This document shows positions 30,560 to 41,181 of a DNA stretch of 59,703 bases, one piece after another (position 1 is the stretch's first letter; every line of letters begins with the position of its first letter). This DNA comes from Nemertoderma westbladi (lineage: Eukaryota > Xenacoelomorpha > Nemertodermatida > Nemertodermatidae), in assembly GCA_032718475.1 (NCBI GenBank), contig JAUCBJ010008904.1:1-59703 (forward strand). Reading direction: 5' to 3'. A program made the translations under genes and the position numbers. Below the pieces are notes generated by a model. It saw only the letters and a list, made by a program, of their open reading frames with translations. It was not told where the DNA came from and ran no database searches.

Positions 30560-30925
30560 ACTGAACCGAACGGTACACCGCGCGGTGTACCGGAGGCCCA
30601 GCGGTACACCGCTGAGTGTGAACGACCCTGCAGTATACGAGGAGTATCTCAGCGGTAAAATGATTTTGATTACCGTTGACTGTGCACGACCCAACACGTA
30701 TGTGTGCGGGAGCCCGCGCGGTTTACCGCAGCCAATTGTAATACTGATATTAAACTGAATGTTTAGACTGTTGAATTACCTGTGAACAGATAGAGGACCA
30801 GTTACCGCAACGGTACCGTTGAGTGTGAACAACTGGTTACGGGTAGTAAACCGCTGGCTTACCGCTCCAATGCCGTAACACTAACCATTGGGACCAAACT
30901 CCCTGTCTACGTGTAGTTTACCGCT
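30560..30925. repeat. Cluster of GCGGTA palindromes
   Basis: It includes a perfect 22-bp palindrome at 30571-30592 (CGGTACACCGC and its reverse complement). Imperfect relatives lie at about 30600-30615, 30705-30730, 30805-30825 and 30848-30870, several followed by TGAGTGTGAAC. It is probably a decayed element end or a regulatory-looking array; no coding frame is supported. Confidence 0.6.
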
Positions 30926-30982
30926 CATTTCACGTTTTTCACAAAAATACCAAATAAATAAAAGGCTGCCGTAAGTTTAGCT

Positions 30983-31450
30983 AGTGTTTAAACGGGATTC
31001 CGGTCCTGAACTCGATCCCGAAAAACGGGATTCCGGTCCTGAACTCGATCCCGAAAAACGGGATTCCGGTGACAAATGCAATCTTGGCCCCGATCCCGAC
31101 TTTTTTGCCACGGGATCCCGAAGTAAATTTAGTTAAGTAAATTTGTTGAATATCTGATAAATAGTTCCAGCAGAACGGATATGTTTTGATTATATCGAAT
31201 TTTTATGTCAGTAAATCATCCAGTAATCTGTTGCGAATTTATTTATTATTTATTTATTTAATAAAACTTTATCTTACTAATATTAATATTGCAGAAGTCT
31301 AAGATAAAGTGATTGTTACACTAAACCCGCCACATATACTATTAACTTTAGGGAAATTTAATCCAAAATTGCAATCCCGATCCCGAAATCCCGGGTATAT
31401 CCCGGTCCCGATCCCGGAAATACCGAAAAGTCTGATCCCGTTAATACACT
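30983..31450. mobile_element. Small MITE, possibly hAT-like
   Basis: The terminal repeats AGTGTTTAAACGGGAT (left) and, inverted, AGTGTATTAACGGGAT (right) differ at two positions. The flanks (GTTTAGCT and AATTTAGA) could be a decayed 8-bp duplication. Inside the left end a ~32-bp unit with GATTCCGGTCCTGAACTC is repeated. Many CGGGATCCCG-like words are present. Confidence 0.5.
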
Positions 31451-31631
31451 AATTTAGACTAAGTTAAAGTTAAAGTTTTTTTTCAGTTGAATTTCTGTAA
31501 TAACGTATTTTTTTTATTTTAGGGTGGATGAAACAGACTTAAATCTTCTACTTTCCTTGGCCTCAGCTGTTTAAAAACAACAACTGAAATTAAATTATAT
31601 CGAGGAGTTAATTGATTAAATGGATGACACT

Positions 31632-31692
31632 GTCACGCGTTTGTCACGCGTTTGTCACGCGTTTGTCACGTGTTTGTGACGTGTTTGTTTCT
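31632..31692. repeat. 11-bp tandem repeat
   Basis: Five units of TGTCACGCGTT (later ones TGTCACGTGTT and TGTGACGTGTT). Confidence 0.9.
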
Positions 31693-34600
31693 TTGTATAT
31701 AACAACATTCAAATCGACGAGTTTCTCATCAATCAAAGGTTCATAAATCCGACCGCATATAATTCATGTATAACTCGACTAGTTTATAAATCGCGACGTC
31801 TAATTGAATATCTCTAACCTATAATTAATTATCGACGCGTCTCTAAATCAACAAATTTATAAGTCGACGACGAGTTTATAATCCGAGAAGTTTGGAATGG
31901 GCGAGTTTGTTTCTCGGCGAACTCTAGAGCATCTCATTACAACGAATTTATTAATCGACCTGTCCTTTATCGGACGGGGTTATATCAATGAGTTTTGAAA
32001 CATCTTATTCAAACATTTAATAGTCAAGTTTAAAAACAACTATTTGTTAAACATTATTAAATAAACCCTTTAGTTTTTTATCTTTTATATCCCTATATAT
32101 AACGGCTAACATGATAAATTAAATCTGGATTTAATGAGGATATAGTTGCTATACTAATATTGTTATGAAGATTTGATTTATAATAATGAAAATAATTTGT
32201 GTTGGACATCTGCCAGTTTTCAATAATTTCACCTGATATTCATCGAGTTATGGAATACTAAATAACGGAATACGGAACCGCGTTGGAATATATTAGCCGA
32301 ATTTTTTTTAACCTTTATTTATTTGCAACCGTTTAGTTAAAGTGTACTGTATGTTGGATGAGTTTTTGATAAAAGACCACATGGTCGTCGAGCCTGTTTC
32401 TATGATGTTTAGGATGTATGTCTATGATGAAGCATAACTCTGTTACTGCTGTACTGTAAATTTTATTTGAATTGCATCAAGCAGTCAAGCTGTCAAGTGT
32501 CACTGCTGTACTGTAATTATGTCGCCACTTTGTGGGTCAACAAATCGCTATGATACACTACTTGTGGAGTCTGACGACGACTCAATTGATGTACTGTCGC
32601 AAGACCCAGGGGTTGACGAAGATACCGGTACTAATAAAAGTTTTGAAATTCTCCTAAAAATCTGCACCAGAGGGGATTTAAAATAATACATCGACTTTTT
32701 TTCGGAATTAGTGAAATGTTATAGTGAGGAAATAGTTACTAATGCAAAGTTAGCGTAAGCTGTGTCAATCTGGCAAAATGTAAGTTTTGGTATACTTTGA
32801 ATGTCCACACGTGCAGAATAGATATATTTGTTTATCGAATAATATTCCTTTTCTTTAATATTTTCAGCTTATAAAAGTAGCGGGGAACCAAAGGAAAACG
32901 TTTTATTTGTTTAATAATAATATGTTTGATGTTATTGTCATCTTATTGACACTGATCTTATTCTTAAATAGCAGAAGACGTTCTATTTATTTGCAACATT
33001 AAAGTTTTTTGTTGATCATGTGGAAATAATATTGTTTTCAATATTGGTGCAAAGTCAAGGATGACCGAGTGCAACATATCCTACGTAAAGTTAGGCGATC
33101 AATGAATCTATAAAGTTAGGCGATCAATGAATCTATAAAAGCTTCATTCATAACCTCAGTACTTCAAACTTATTTTCACGCAAAAATAAGCAAACATAAT
33201 AATGTTATTTCACACCTCACTTTTTATAACATATACTGGGTTTTGTAGTCGACAGAGCCAATACCTTTTATACTAAATACATCGCTTATAGCTGGCTTTT
33301 GAAACAACATTTAATGCGTTGACATTGAACATTATGTATTATAACTTTATTATTATGTGGCTATATAAAATCTGAGTGTAAATAATACTGGCAGAATATT
33401 CGCCAACAGGGAATTTTATTTATTATTTATTAATTATAAATTCTTAAATTTTGGGGTGAGTCACAAAGTATGCGAACGAGTATAGCATAAAGGGTATAAA
33501 TAATAGCGGTACACTGTGCCGCTATTTCAACCGTTGTCGGACGTTCTGTCTTCCGTCTAATGTTTGATCCGCACATATGAAGCCTCATTCTTTGTTAACT
33601 TGTAACCAAACTTGGTGCACATGTAGTCTGTGAAAAGTCTGAAAAATAAATTGCGTGGGGGACTCAGCAGTTATTCAGTTCCCCGCTAGAGGGCGTCTAT
33701 GCAACGGTTGATAGAGTGTTACCCGTATGCTTGGCTTGCTTACCTCCCGCCCACCCCCTCCCAGGAACGTGTTAACCACGTAAAATATATGAGCTTTAAG
33801 AAAAGCAACGCGTACATAGCTTAGCAACGTCCTTAGCAGCGCAAGCTCAATTATTACACATTAATATATTTTCAGGATTGGCAAAGATATTATGTTGTTT
33901 GTAATTACCCTTTGCATATGTAAGTACAAAACCGTCGCACTGGACATTATGTACCGCAGACGAAGTAAAAAACCGTCGCACCGGACATTATGTACCGCAG
34001 AAGAAGTAAAAAACCGACGTACAAATGTCATAAAATATGTAAATTTTTAATTTGTAATTTTTTTTAAATCAAATGTCAAATGACATACGAAAAGAAAGAA
34101 GGGTGAGAGTAAGTAATGTTTGTACATAGTTTAAACACCGTTAAGAGTCGTTATATATTCTCTATTATAATTAAAGTATTAAAATCGCAAGTAGTTACAT
34201 AGTTAGGCATTTTTAATTTATTTAATTACAAATTTATAACCTGCTTAATTATTTAATGACCTCAAAATTATAAGAATATGTCAACAACATTTTCGAACCG
34301 TTTTAGAATCAAGACGATCTTGTCCAAAATATTAAAATATTAATGATAATTCGAATTTTAAACAGATGTTTCTTCAATGATTACGGTGGGACATAGTGTC
34401 TGCGAGATAAATAACTTTCAGATAATATCTGCATTCAACGCACCGAAGAATATTGATGGCGAATTTGACGCCATATATTTAATATCAGAAGGTAAACCTT
34501 GTCGGTATAGCATTGAAAATAAACGAAATAATTAGTTATTAATAATTAATTTTCTGCGAATTTTCGTTACTTTTCTGTGGATATTGTTATTGTCCCAAAC

Positions 34601-35011
34601 CTAAAGTTGTTGTGTTTTTACATTTTGTAACGTAGCCATCTAAACGTGCGTTATAGCTGTTATATAACGTTGTAGCCGCAATTAACAATTACTGTAGCAT
34701 TCAAAGTAGCATCGAACATTTGCACCACTGGTACCAACGCACCAACAAATGTACGGGTATGTCTTCTATATAATAAATCATTCTTCCTTTATTTCATTCT
34801 CGCTCATTAGATGTAAGTTAAATATCTTAGATTTCTCCTTAAACCCCGGATGGCTAAACATAATCTTAGATAAATATATCGGATTTACTATTTTACAAAA
34901 AAAGTACCGTGAAACGTACATTATACATAACGCACAGTTGTTGTTAGCACCTATCAGTTAGTTAGGTACCGGAAACACAATATAGCACTCAAAACTGAGC
35001 ATACACTTCAC
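31693..35011. other. Long AT-rich stretch without a recognised gene
   Basis: About 3.3 kb. Small direct duplications are present: a ~26-bp unit with AAAGTTAGGCGATCAATGAA twice at about 33086-33140, and a ~47-bp unit with GACATTATGTACCGCAG twice at about 33925-34015. One short acidic frame lies at 32519-32686. I see no RNA gene, splice-bounded exon or element ends that I can support. Confidence 0.5.
32519..32686 (+). CDS. Short acidic ORF, doubtful
   Basis: A 55-codon frame from ATG to TAA. Its middle is acidic (LLVESDDDSIDVLSQD) and it has no recognised domain. It could be a first exon or the N-terminus of a lost transposase gene, or chance. Nothing nearby supports expression. Confidence 0.15.
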   Translation: MSPLCGSTNRYDTLLVESDDDSIDVLSQDPGVDEDTGTNKSFEILLKICTRGDLK

Positions 35012-35233
35012 TGTGTCAAGTACAATGCACACATCTCCAATCAAACACTATATAACAGTGGAGGTGTATCATTGGTTCCCCCAAGCTTGACACTAGAACA
35101 AAGCCGCCTCCGCTTTGCAGGACATTGCTTTCGCCGTGAGGACCAGCCTGTGCATAATCTTGTACTTTGGCAGCCTCATGGAGTGAATGGACAGCCTATG
35201 ACTTTCTTGAGACGCATCTTAAAGGACACTGGC
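35012..35233 (+). pseudogene. Fragment of the 8041-type LINE
   Basis: About 220 bp nearly identical to 9099-9333 of the LINE at 8041-9466 (the C-terminal part of its RT protein), with a short internal deletion (after GAGTGAAT). It stops abruptly at 35233, exactly where the foldback fragment starts. Confidence 0.9.
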
Positions 35234-36180
35234 TGTACGCGCTTTTGAAGACCTTTAGCAGTTTAACCTGCCAAAATTTATATGTCTTTTGGTTTATAAA
35301 TAGACTTTAGAAGTTGACAAATATTTAATACCAATAAACACAACATTAGCAGAAGCCAGCCTAGTGCGCGTCCATTCACCCGCTGGATATACCCGGGAGA
35401 CTGGATTCTGAGGGCTTTGATTATTATTGCAGTGTAAGCTTACTGTATTATTCGATTGATCGTTAATAAATAATTTCTGACTAATATTATTCACTTTCGG
35501 GAAATATTAACAGTTCCTTTAGGACGTGGCGCTCTATCTAGGTAAACAGAGATATGACTTATACTAATGACAACGGTAAGTCGGTAAGGCTTATGATTCA
35601 CGTATGAGGCGCATTCTTTAGGAAATGCTTAGTTATCAGTCACAATCAGGCACACTACCGGTAACACACAATACTGCTCACTAATTTGCCGACCGTCAAT
35701 GAATTTTATCATATAAAGAGAACAGCAACGGACTCATGTAGTGCTTATCAAATAGCATTAAATTCACTACAAACCACAATAATATAAGTCGCAATCGCTA
35801 TATATAACCCGTCTCTCTAACCTGTAGTGTATCAAGAAAATTGGGAAATTTGGGTTCTTTATAGATGTTATCCAAATAATATTCAACCAAAACACAACAG
35901 TAAATATCAGTATAATAATGTATGTTGAACCGATAATGTAAGACTGAATTGAGATAAGTGAAGATAACAGTTATACGCTCTATAATTTAAGCCTACTAAT
36001 GTTTCTTCTAAAGTATGAAAACGAGTTGACTCTAGAGCCGGTGTTCCTGGCCTAGATAGAAACAACACAACAGTATCAAGAAAAACAGTAAGACTGAACA
36101 CTCCTAGCACAATCTGCCAAAATATCTCCACATCGACAGAAAAAATCGCTCTGATTGGCTGTTAAGCTAAACAAAGAACC
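35234..36180. mobile_element. Partial copy of the 45640-49640 foldback element
   Basis: 35234-35831 is almost identical to 46806-47405. The following 35832-36180 resembles the reverse complement of the spacer around 47640-47830 (shared CGCTCTGATTGG and AAGCCTACTAATGT words). So one inner arm plus the loop is present, with the loop in the opposite orientation to the full element. Confidence 0.8.
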
Positions 36181-36554
36181 ATGTGTCCAATGGCCGTTTC
36201 CATGTCAGCAACCAGCTGTTAGATGTCGTAAGCTGAATCATCAAGGCTAAGCTGTGCCAGGGTATTTGGTGCATTGCGGGTTTTTTGCCTTACCATGTCC
36301 GCCAAAGCACACATATAGAAGAATGACGTTTATGTCCGTTAAAACACCTATAACGGTACCTTGCGGGCGAGGGGGATATATATATAGTTAGAGAGCTTTT
36401 TAGAGTATTCCAGCGCCTGGGGGGAAACTGGATTGCAAAGCAAAAGGGCCAGTTATATCCCACAGAAGCTTTTACACCGCTCCCAGAAAATGGGATTTGA
36501 GTCTATAAAATATACAAAATCACAGTTTCTAATATACGTAAATACTCTAAACAG
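36181..36554. other. Non-coding stretch before the minus-strand coding block
   Basis: No frame was recognised. On the minus strand this is the region downstream of the unrecognised coding block. I saw no convincing terminal repeats. Confidence 0.4.
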
Positions 36555-38004
36555 TTAGTCTTTCTTACGCGGACGGCATTTACGCAGTTTTTTAAAGCTA
36601 GCCAGAGTCTTTTTCTCTTTGGGGCGAGCCACTTTACAAGGAGGGCTATAACTCCTGGGTGAAGGGTGCAATATGATTGCATCAGAGGGTGTAGGATTAT
36701 GGTCGGTGTATCCGCCAGTCGAAGTACCGGGTTGATTGACATCAACGTCGGGGGAGAGGGGTCTAACGGCTTTGAGAGCTCGTTTTAAGACAGCCGCTCT
36801 TACGGGTCCTTTACGAGTGGTCTGAACGAGAGCCGTGGGTGGACCATAGGCAGTTAGAAACCTCCGGGGTTTAATGGTTCTTTCCAACTCGCGTTCACAG
36901 GCTCGGTATTCATAAGGCCGTCGATATACTTCCTGTAACTCGGGGTGTGAGTTAACAAATAAGTCTCCATAGTCCGGGTCCTGACGGATATAATTGATTA
37001 AGCTATAGGAATGAAGGTCGCTAGGATTAACACTCCTGAGAAATTTGCGTACGAACTTGGTTGAAATACATTCTCCGACGCGCTTCAGTAGTTCGTAACT
37101 CGATATGGGTGATTTCTGTTCGACAGAAGCGAATAGATAAGGATGGAACGCATAAACTCCTTCGTAAGCGCGTCCAGGATAATAACGATGGTGCGAATCA
37201 CAATGTAAATCAGCGTTCGCTTCCCAAGCTCTGATGTAACGTAGTGTGATCATTTCATCTACGCTTTCCAAATCGTGATAAAAAAGGGCAATCGAAACTG
37301 GCGCGTCCCTTTAGTTGACAATGGTGCCATTGAGTCATAAATTGAGGGCAAACCGCAAAAATGTGCAAGTTATTGAGTCTGCAATACGCGCAATAAATTT
37401 CCATCGCCGGTTGTTCGTGGAAATAGGAACAGCGGACGTTTGTGTCCATGGGCGTAACATGGTCTCTCGATGCGCATAACCGACAACGTTGCCGAGAAAC
37501 ATAGTTGGCATGGCGATAATCGTACGCAGTGAGACACTGTGGACCTTGATACCATTCTAGGATGTAATCGTTGTCGCTGTTCCGGGCGCGATAGGCTGAA
37601 TCTCCTCAGATTCTAGGCATATTGGTTCGTCTTCCCAGTCTGTTACGAATAGAATTTTCGTGATCTATTTTCGGTTTATCGTTACGACTCCGCTGGGTAT
37701 GATATTTAAATAGAACCATTTCCCTTTTGGTGTCTACATCGTCCGTATCATGTAAATCGATAGGATGGCCGGTAGTTAGGAAGTCCATATACGTACCATT
37801 ACGATGCGTATAGCGAGCGGTGAATTTTCGATAGTCCAATTCACGCGTAAGTTGCTCTTGGGACATCGGCGGTTCGATATAACGACCATCGTCCTCCGTA
37901 ATGGTTGGATCGGCTTCACCGCGTATCAAGCTATCCACAAATGCTTGTAAAGGTAGAGTATATCGCTCCCTGATACCAAGATCACCTTCTATCAACTCCA
38001 TCAT
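36555..38004 (-). pseudogene. Unrecognised protein, broken by one stop and one frameshift
   Basis: A coding-looking block of about 490 codons on the minus strand, visibly GC-richer than its flanks. The first part (38004-37609) is an acidic, Tyr/Arg-rich 132-residue segment starting MMELIEGDLG. A single in-frame TGA (37606-37608) follows, and the same frame then stays open to 37255. This second part is Cys/His-rich (CRLCASRDH, CSYFHE, CAYC, CPQF, HHC), suggesting zinc binding. At an A6 run (37280-37285 on +) the frame shifts by one, and a third part continues to 36555, ending in a very basic tail (KKLRKCRPRKKD). I do not recognise the family. It could be a decayed transposon or viral-type gene or a lineage-specific host gene. 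Breakage at a homopolymer leaves open that the sequence itself is in error. Confidence 0.5.
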
Positions 38005-38045
38005 ATCTGCTATCTGAGTTTATTAATATTGTAATGAGTTTATGT

Positions 38046-38246
38046 TTAGGCGAGCGGGCGTCGCTGCCTACCTCTCTTCGCCCCGGACAGTGGGATTCTC
38101 AGCGCCGATGTACCGTTGTCGCGGTGTTTACGCCAACATGTAGCAACATCACGACAACGATAACCGGCACAAGTCACTCCACTGTCCGTCCCAAAGGCTT
38201 GAATCCACTTTAGGTTCTTTCTATAGGAGAGTTGGGCTACTTTCAC
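38046..38246 (-). CDS. Small basic ORF upstream of the unrecognised block
   Basis: A 66-codon minus-strand frame ending in a basic tail (SGAKRGRQRRPLA), with CAGYRC and a WRKH segment. It ends 41 bp before the ATG of the downstream block and is in a different frame. It may be a leading part of the same broken gene or a separate small gene. The family is not recognised. Confidence 0.3.
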   Translation of the reverse strand: MKVAQLSYRKNLKWIQAFGTDSGVTCAGYRCRDVATCWRKHRDNGTSALRIPLSGAKRGRQRRPLA

Positions 38247-39150
38247 AATTGCGACTAGCTACTGTAAACACACCTTAGCAGTAACATTCACCTACAAACG
38301 CACAAATTCCACACAACTGTCACCAATTGTACACATACAGGCCATTTGTCCGTTAGTCAGTGCCTTCCAGAATGTCACGTTATTACTGTGTATCCTTGGA
38401 TACTAACAGTGTGCTATGTATTCTCTATGCTATGCAATGTGACAAGCTTTCTATTGTTCTCTTAACTTGCTTCTAATTCTAGCGTGGGTGTTGCTGTGGT
38501 GACATTATGGAATGCTAGCGGTAGAATTAGGGTAATTCTCATGCATACAGATCTGGGATGCTATTTAATAATAATTCTTTAATTGTCAATATCCTCTTTA
38601 TGCATGATTTTATTAATTTTATCGGCTATTGACTATATGTTGGGGATTCTCGCACTCTAATACACTCAATAGGATGAATCTCCGCTCCCATGATCTATTA
38701 ATTAATGGAATTTTGGGAATGTTATAAATTGCACAAAATGACAATTTATGAAATTCATTTAAAATATGAATTTAAATTTATTCCCGTGAATTTTATTATT
38801 TGATGTTAAAATTGACACAATTTTTATTCCAGAGCATGTCTGGGGACTGAGGATCCTTAATTCTATAAAATTGTCTTTTAAGAGTATCGGTAAGTGCTGC
38901 GATATCTTAATTGACTAGAAATTTTAAAGGATCTGAATTTTACAGATTTTAATAAATATTAAATTAATATTTAAGATGGGCACCGATTTATTTCAGAACT
39001 TGTCTGGAGACGTTAACCATTGATTCTAGAATTTGTCTTTCAAGTATATCGGTGGGTGCCGCGATATCTTAATCGACTAGAATTACAGATGGTCAAAAGT
39101 TTTAACAGATTTATTTGCGTTTTACGCTACTGTTATATGAACATCACGCT
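38247..39150. other. AT-rich intergenic stretch with a ~165-bp duplication
   Basis: No gene. Two related segments at about 38818-38945 and 38985-39090 share TCTGGNGAC, AATTGTCTTT, ATCGGTNNGTGC and CGCGATATCTTAAT-like words, indicating a diverged tandem duplication. Confidence 0.6.
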
Positions 39151-40720
39151 ACTATATTATTATTATTATTATTATATTCTTTAATCCATCCAAAACAATA
39201 AATTTGTATCAACAAAACGAATTGCTGGACATAAGCAATGGTCCTACAGTAAAATAATTATTTATTTATTTAAATGAACTAAATATGTATGTAAGTAGCA
39301 CAATATTATTAATAAATAGTACGCATTGATTTCCACCGGGAGCCAGTAATACAATTGTTTACAATAGCAATAACTGAGCTATCACTTGAGTCCAACCTTC
39401 TAGTTATGTTGTCAATTGATTGAGCACGTAAATGAGTGAACATTGGGATATTGTTCATCCCAAAAAATAATGACATGCTAGACCTAAACGGTATTTTGAA
39501 AAATAAACGTGCTGCCTTATTATACGCTACTTTAAGACGATTGTATACAGAATCTGAATAATTTAAACGACACCAAAGTGCATTGCAATATATCGGGGTT
39601 ATAAATGAAATAAATAATAGACGCTTTACAGTTGTAGAGCACAGGGAATATTTACGTAATAACGAGTTAGCGCGCGCGTAGAGTCCGCGCGTAGCCCTCT
39701 TTATATCAAAATCATCACCTCGGGTTTCGTGTAAAATATAGCCTAAATACTTAAACTGAGTAGTCCTAACAATGGGTATACCATACAAGTAAACCGAAGC
39801 CATTGTACGCTGCGTACAATGTTTAGGCGTTAGAAACATTACTTTCGTTTTCTTTAAGTTGAATACAATACTGTGACCTATGGCATAATCTTGACATTTT
39901 TCAATTAGTTTTTGAAGACCAACCACAGAGTTGGAAATCAAACCTAAATCATCCGCATACGAAATGTGATTAATTCTACGTCCTTCAATAGCACAACCTA
40001 CATTACAGTCTATTAATGCACGTGACAAGTCATCCATATAAACATTGAAAAAATAAGGGGAGCAAATGCCACCCTGTTTTACTCCATTATAAGCACCAAA
40101 TTTTCCAGTAATGTAGTTACCCCATTTGACCATCAAACCTTGATTTCTATACCAGTATGCAAAGATTCTGACCAAATATATCGGCACTTTTTTTATCAAT
40201 CAGTTTCAAAAATAATTTGTCGTGTTCAATACGGTCAAACGCTTTGGATGCATCTATGAAACAAATATAAACTGGTGAATCATTGTCCAAATAATAATCA
40301 ATAATTTCTTGCAAAGTATGTATGGCTAATTCGGTACCTGAGTTCTTTTTGAAACCAAACTGAAAATCACTACATATAAGGCAAGATTGTATACGAGAAA
40401 GAGTAACATATTCAAAAACTTTACTAAAGATTGTTGCAATAGCAACCGGTCGATAATTAGATTTAATATCAATAGGCTCATTTCTATCCTTCAGTATAGG
40501 TACAATAATACATTCAATAATCGAACTAGGTAAATATCCATGAACAATTAGCGACGTTAAGAACAATGATAAAATAACATGTAGTCTAGAACTACTAGCG
40601 TAGACTAAATGTTCAGCTGATATGCTGTCTGGGCCAGCAGTTTTTCCTAATTTTAAATTCGAAATAGCACAATTTATTTCCGAGGGCATTTCCTTTGCAT
40701 TCCTATATGTATTATTTAAT
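39150..40720 (-). pseudogene. CR1/L2-type LINE, 5'-truncated
   Basis: Read on the minus strand. The upstream part (40720-40200) has LGKTAGPDSIS, NYRPVAIATIFSKVFE, FGFKKNSGTE and CFIDASKAFDRI. The downstream part (40199-39309) has GVKQGGICSPYFFNVYMDDL, catalytic YADDLGLIS, FNLKKTKVMF and FKYLGYIL, then a long C-terminal region. The two are in different frames, the shift falling at a T7 run (40188-40194 on +). The 3' tail is a short (AAT)n run near 39155-39175. The endonuclease and N-terminal region are missing; the 5' end abuts the BEL LTR region. If the homopolymer shift is a sequencing error, the RT frame is otherwise clean. Confidence 0.82.
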
Positions 40721-40724
40721 ATAA

Positions 40725-41164
40725 GGTAGAAGAGCAATATCGCACGAAGCAATGTCAGTGTGAAGAGGCAAGTCGTTTCCAAGGTCTACCCAGAGCTTGG
40801 TTTAGCCGAGACACGAGGATCTGAACTTTGCATTCCTAATACTCTGCCTACCAATAATACTTAAATATAGTAGGGGCTTTATTGTACTTTAATAAGTACG
40901 GACATTTCATCTTACTGTAGTCACGTATTTATAATATGATACGGACAGTAAGGAAAGAGAAAAAATTATTTCTCGCCGTCACTAAATATATATTATAAGT
41001 AATTACGTACGTAATAAACACTAATATATTGCACTAATCTACTAAATAATCACTAAAAATAACATTCTACTAAATAAAATTAAAGAAAACGATTATAATA
41101 AAATTACATAATAATACATACATAAATATAAAATAAAAACAAATATAAAATGATATAGTCACAC
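40725..41164 (-). mobile_element. 3' LTR of the minus-strand BEL/Pao derivative
   Basis: On the minus strand the LTR starts TGTGAC at 41164, just after a purine-rich GGAGTGGG. Its sequence matches the start of the LTR at 59426-59703. An AATAAA lies near 40880-40890 and an R/U5-like stretch follows. The outer boundary (near 40725) is approximate because no second LTR of this copy is visible. Confidence 0.65.
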
Positions 41165-41181
41165 GCCCACTCCATATATTA

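Noticed and set aside
37282-37296. Programmed -1 frameshift at a T-TTT-TTA-like heptamer in the unrecognised minus-strand block
   Set aside because: The heptamer is in the right register, but a -1 slip leads to a stop within a few codons; the continuing frame is +1, which fits an indel in the homopolymer.
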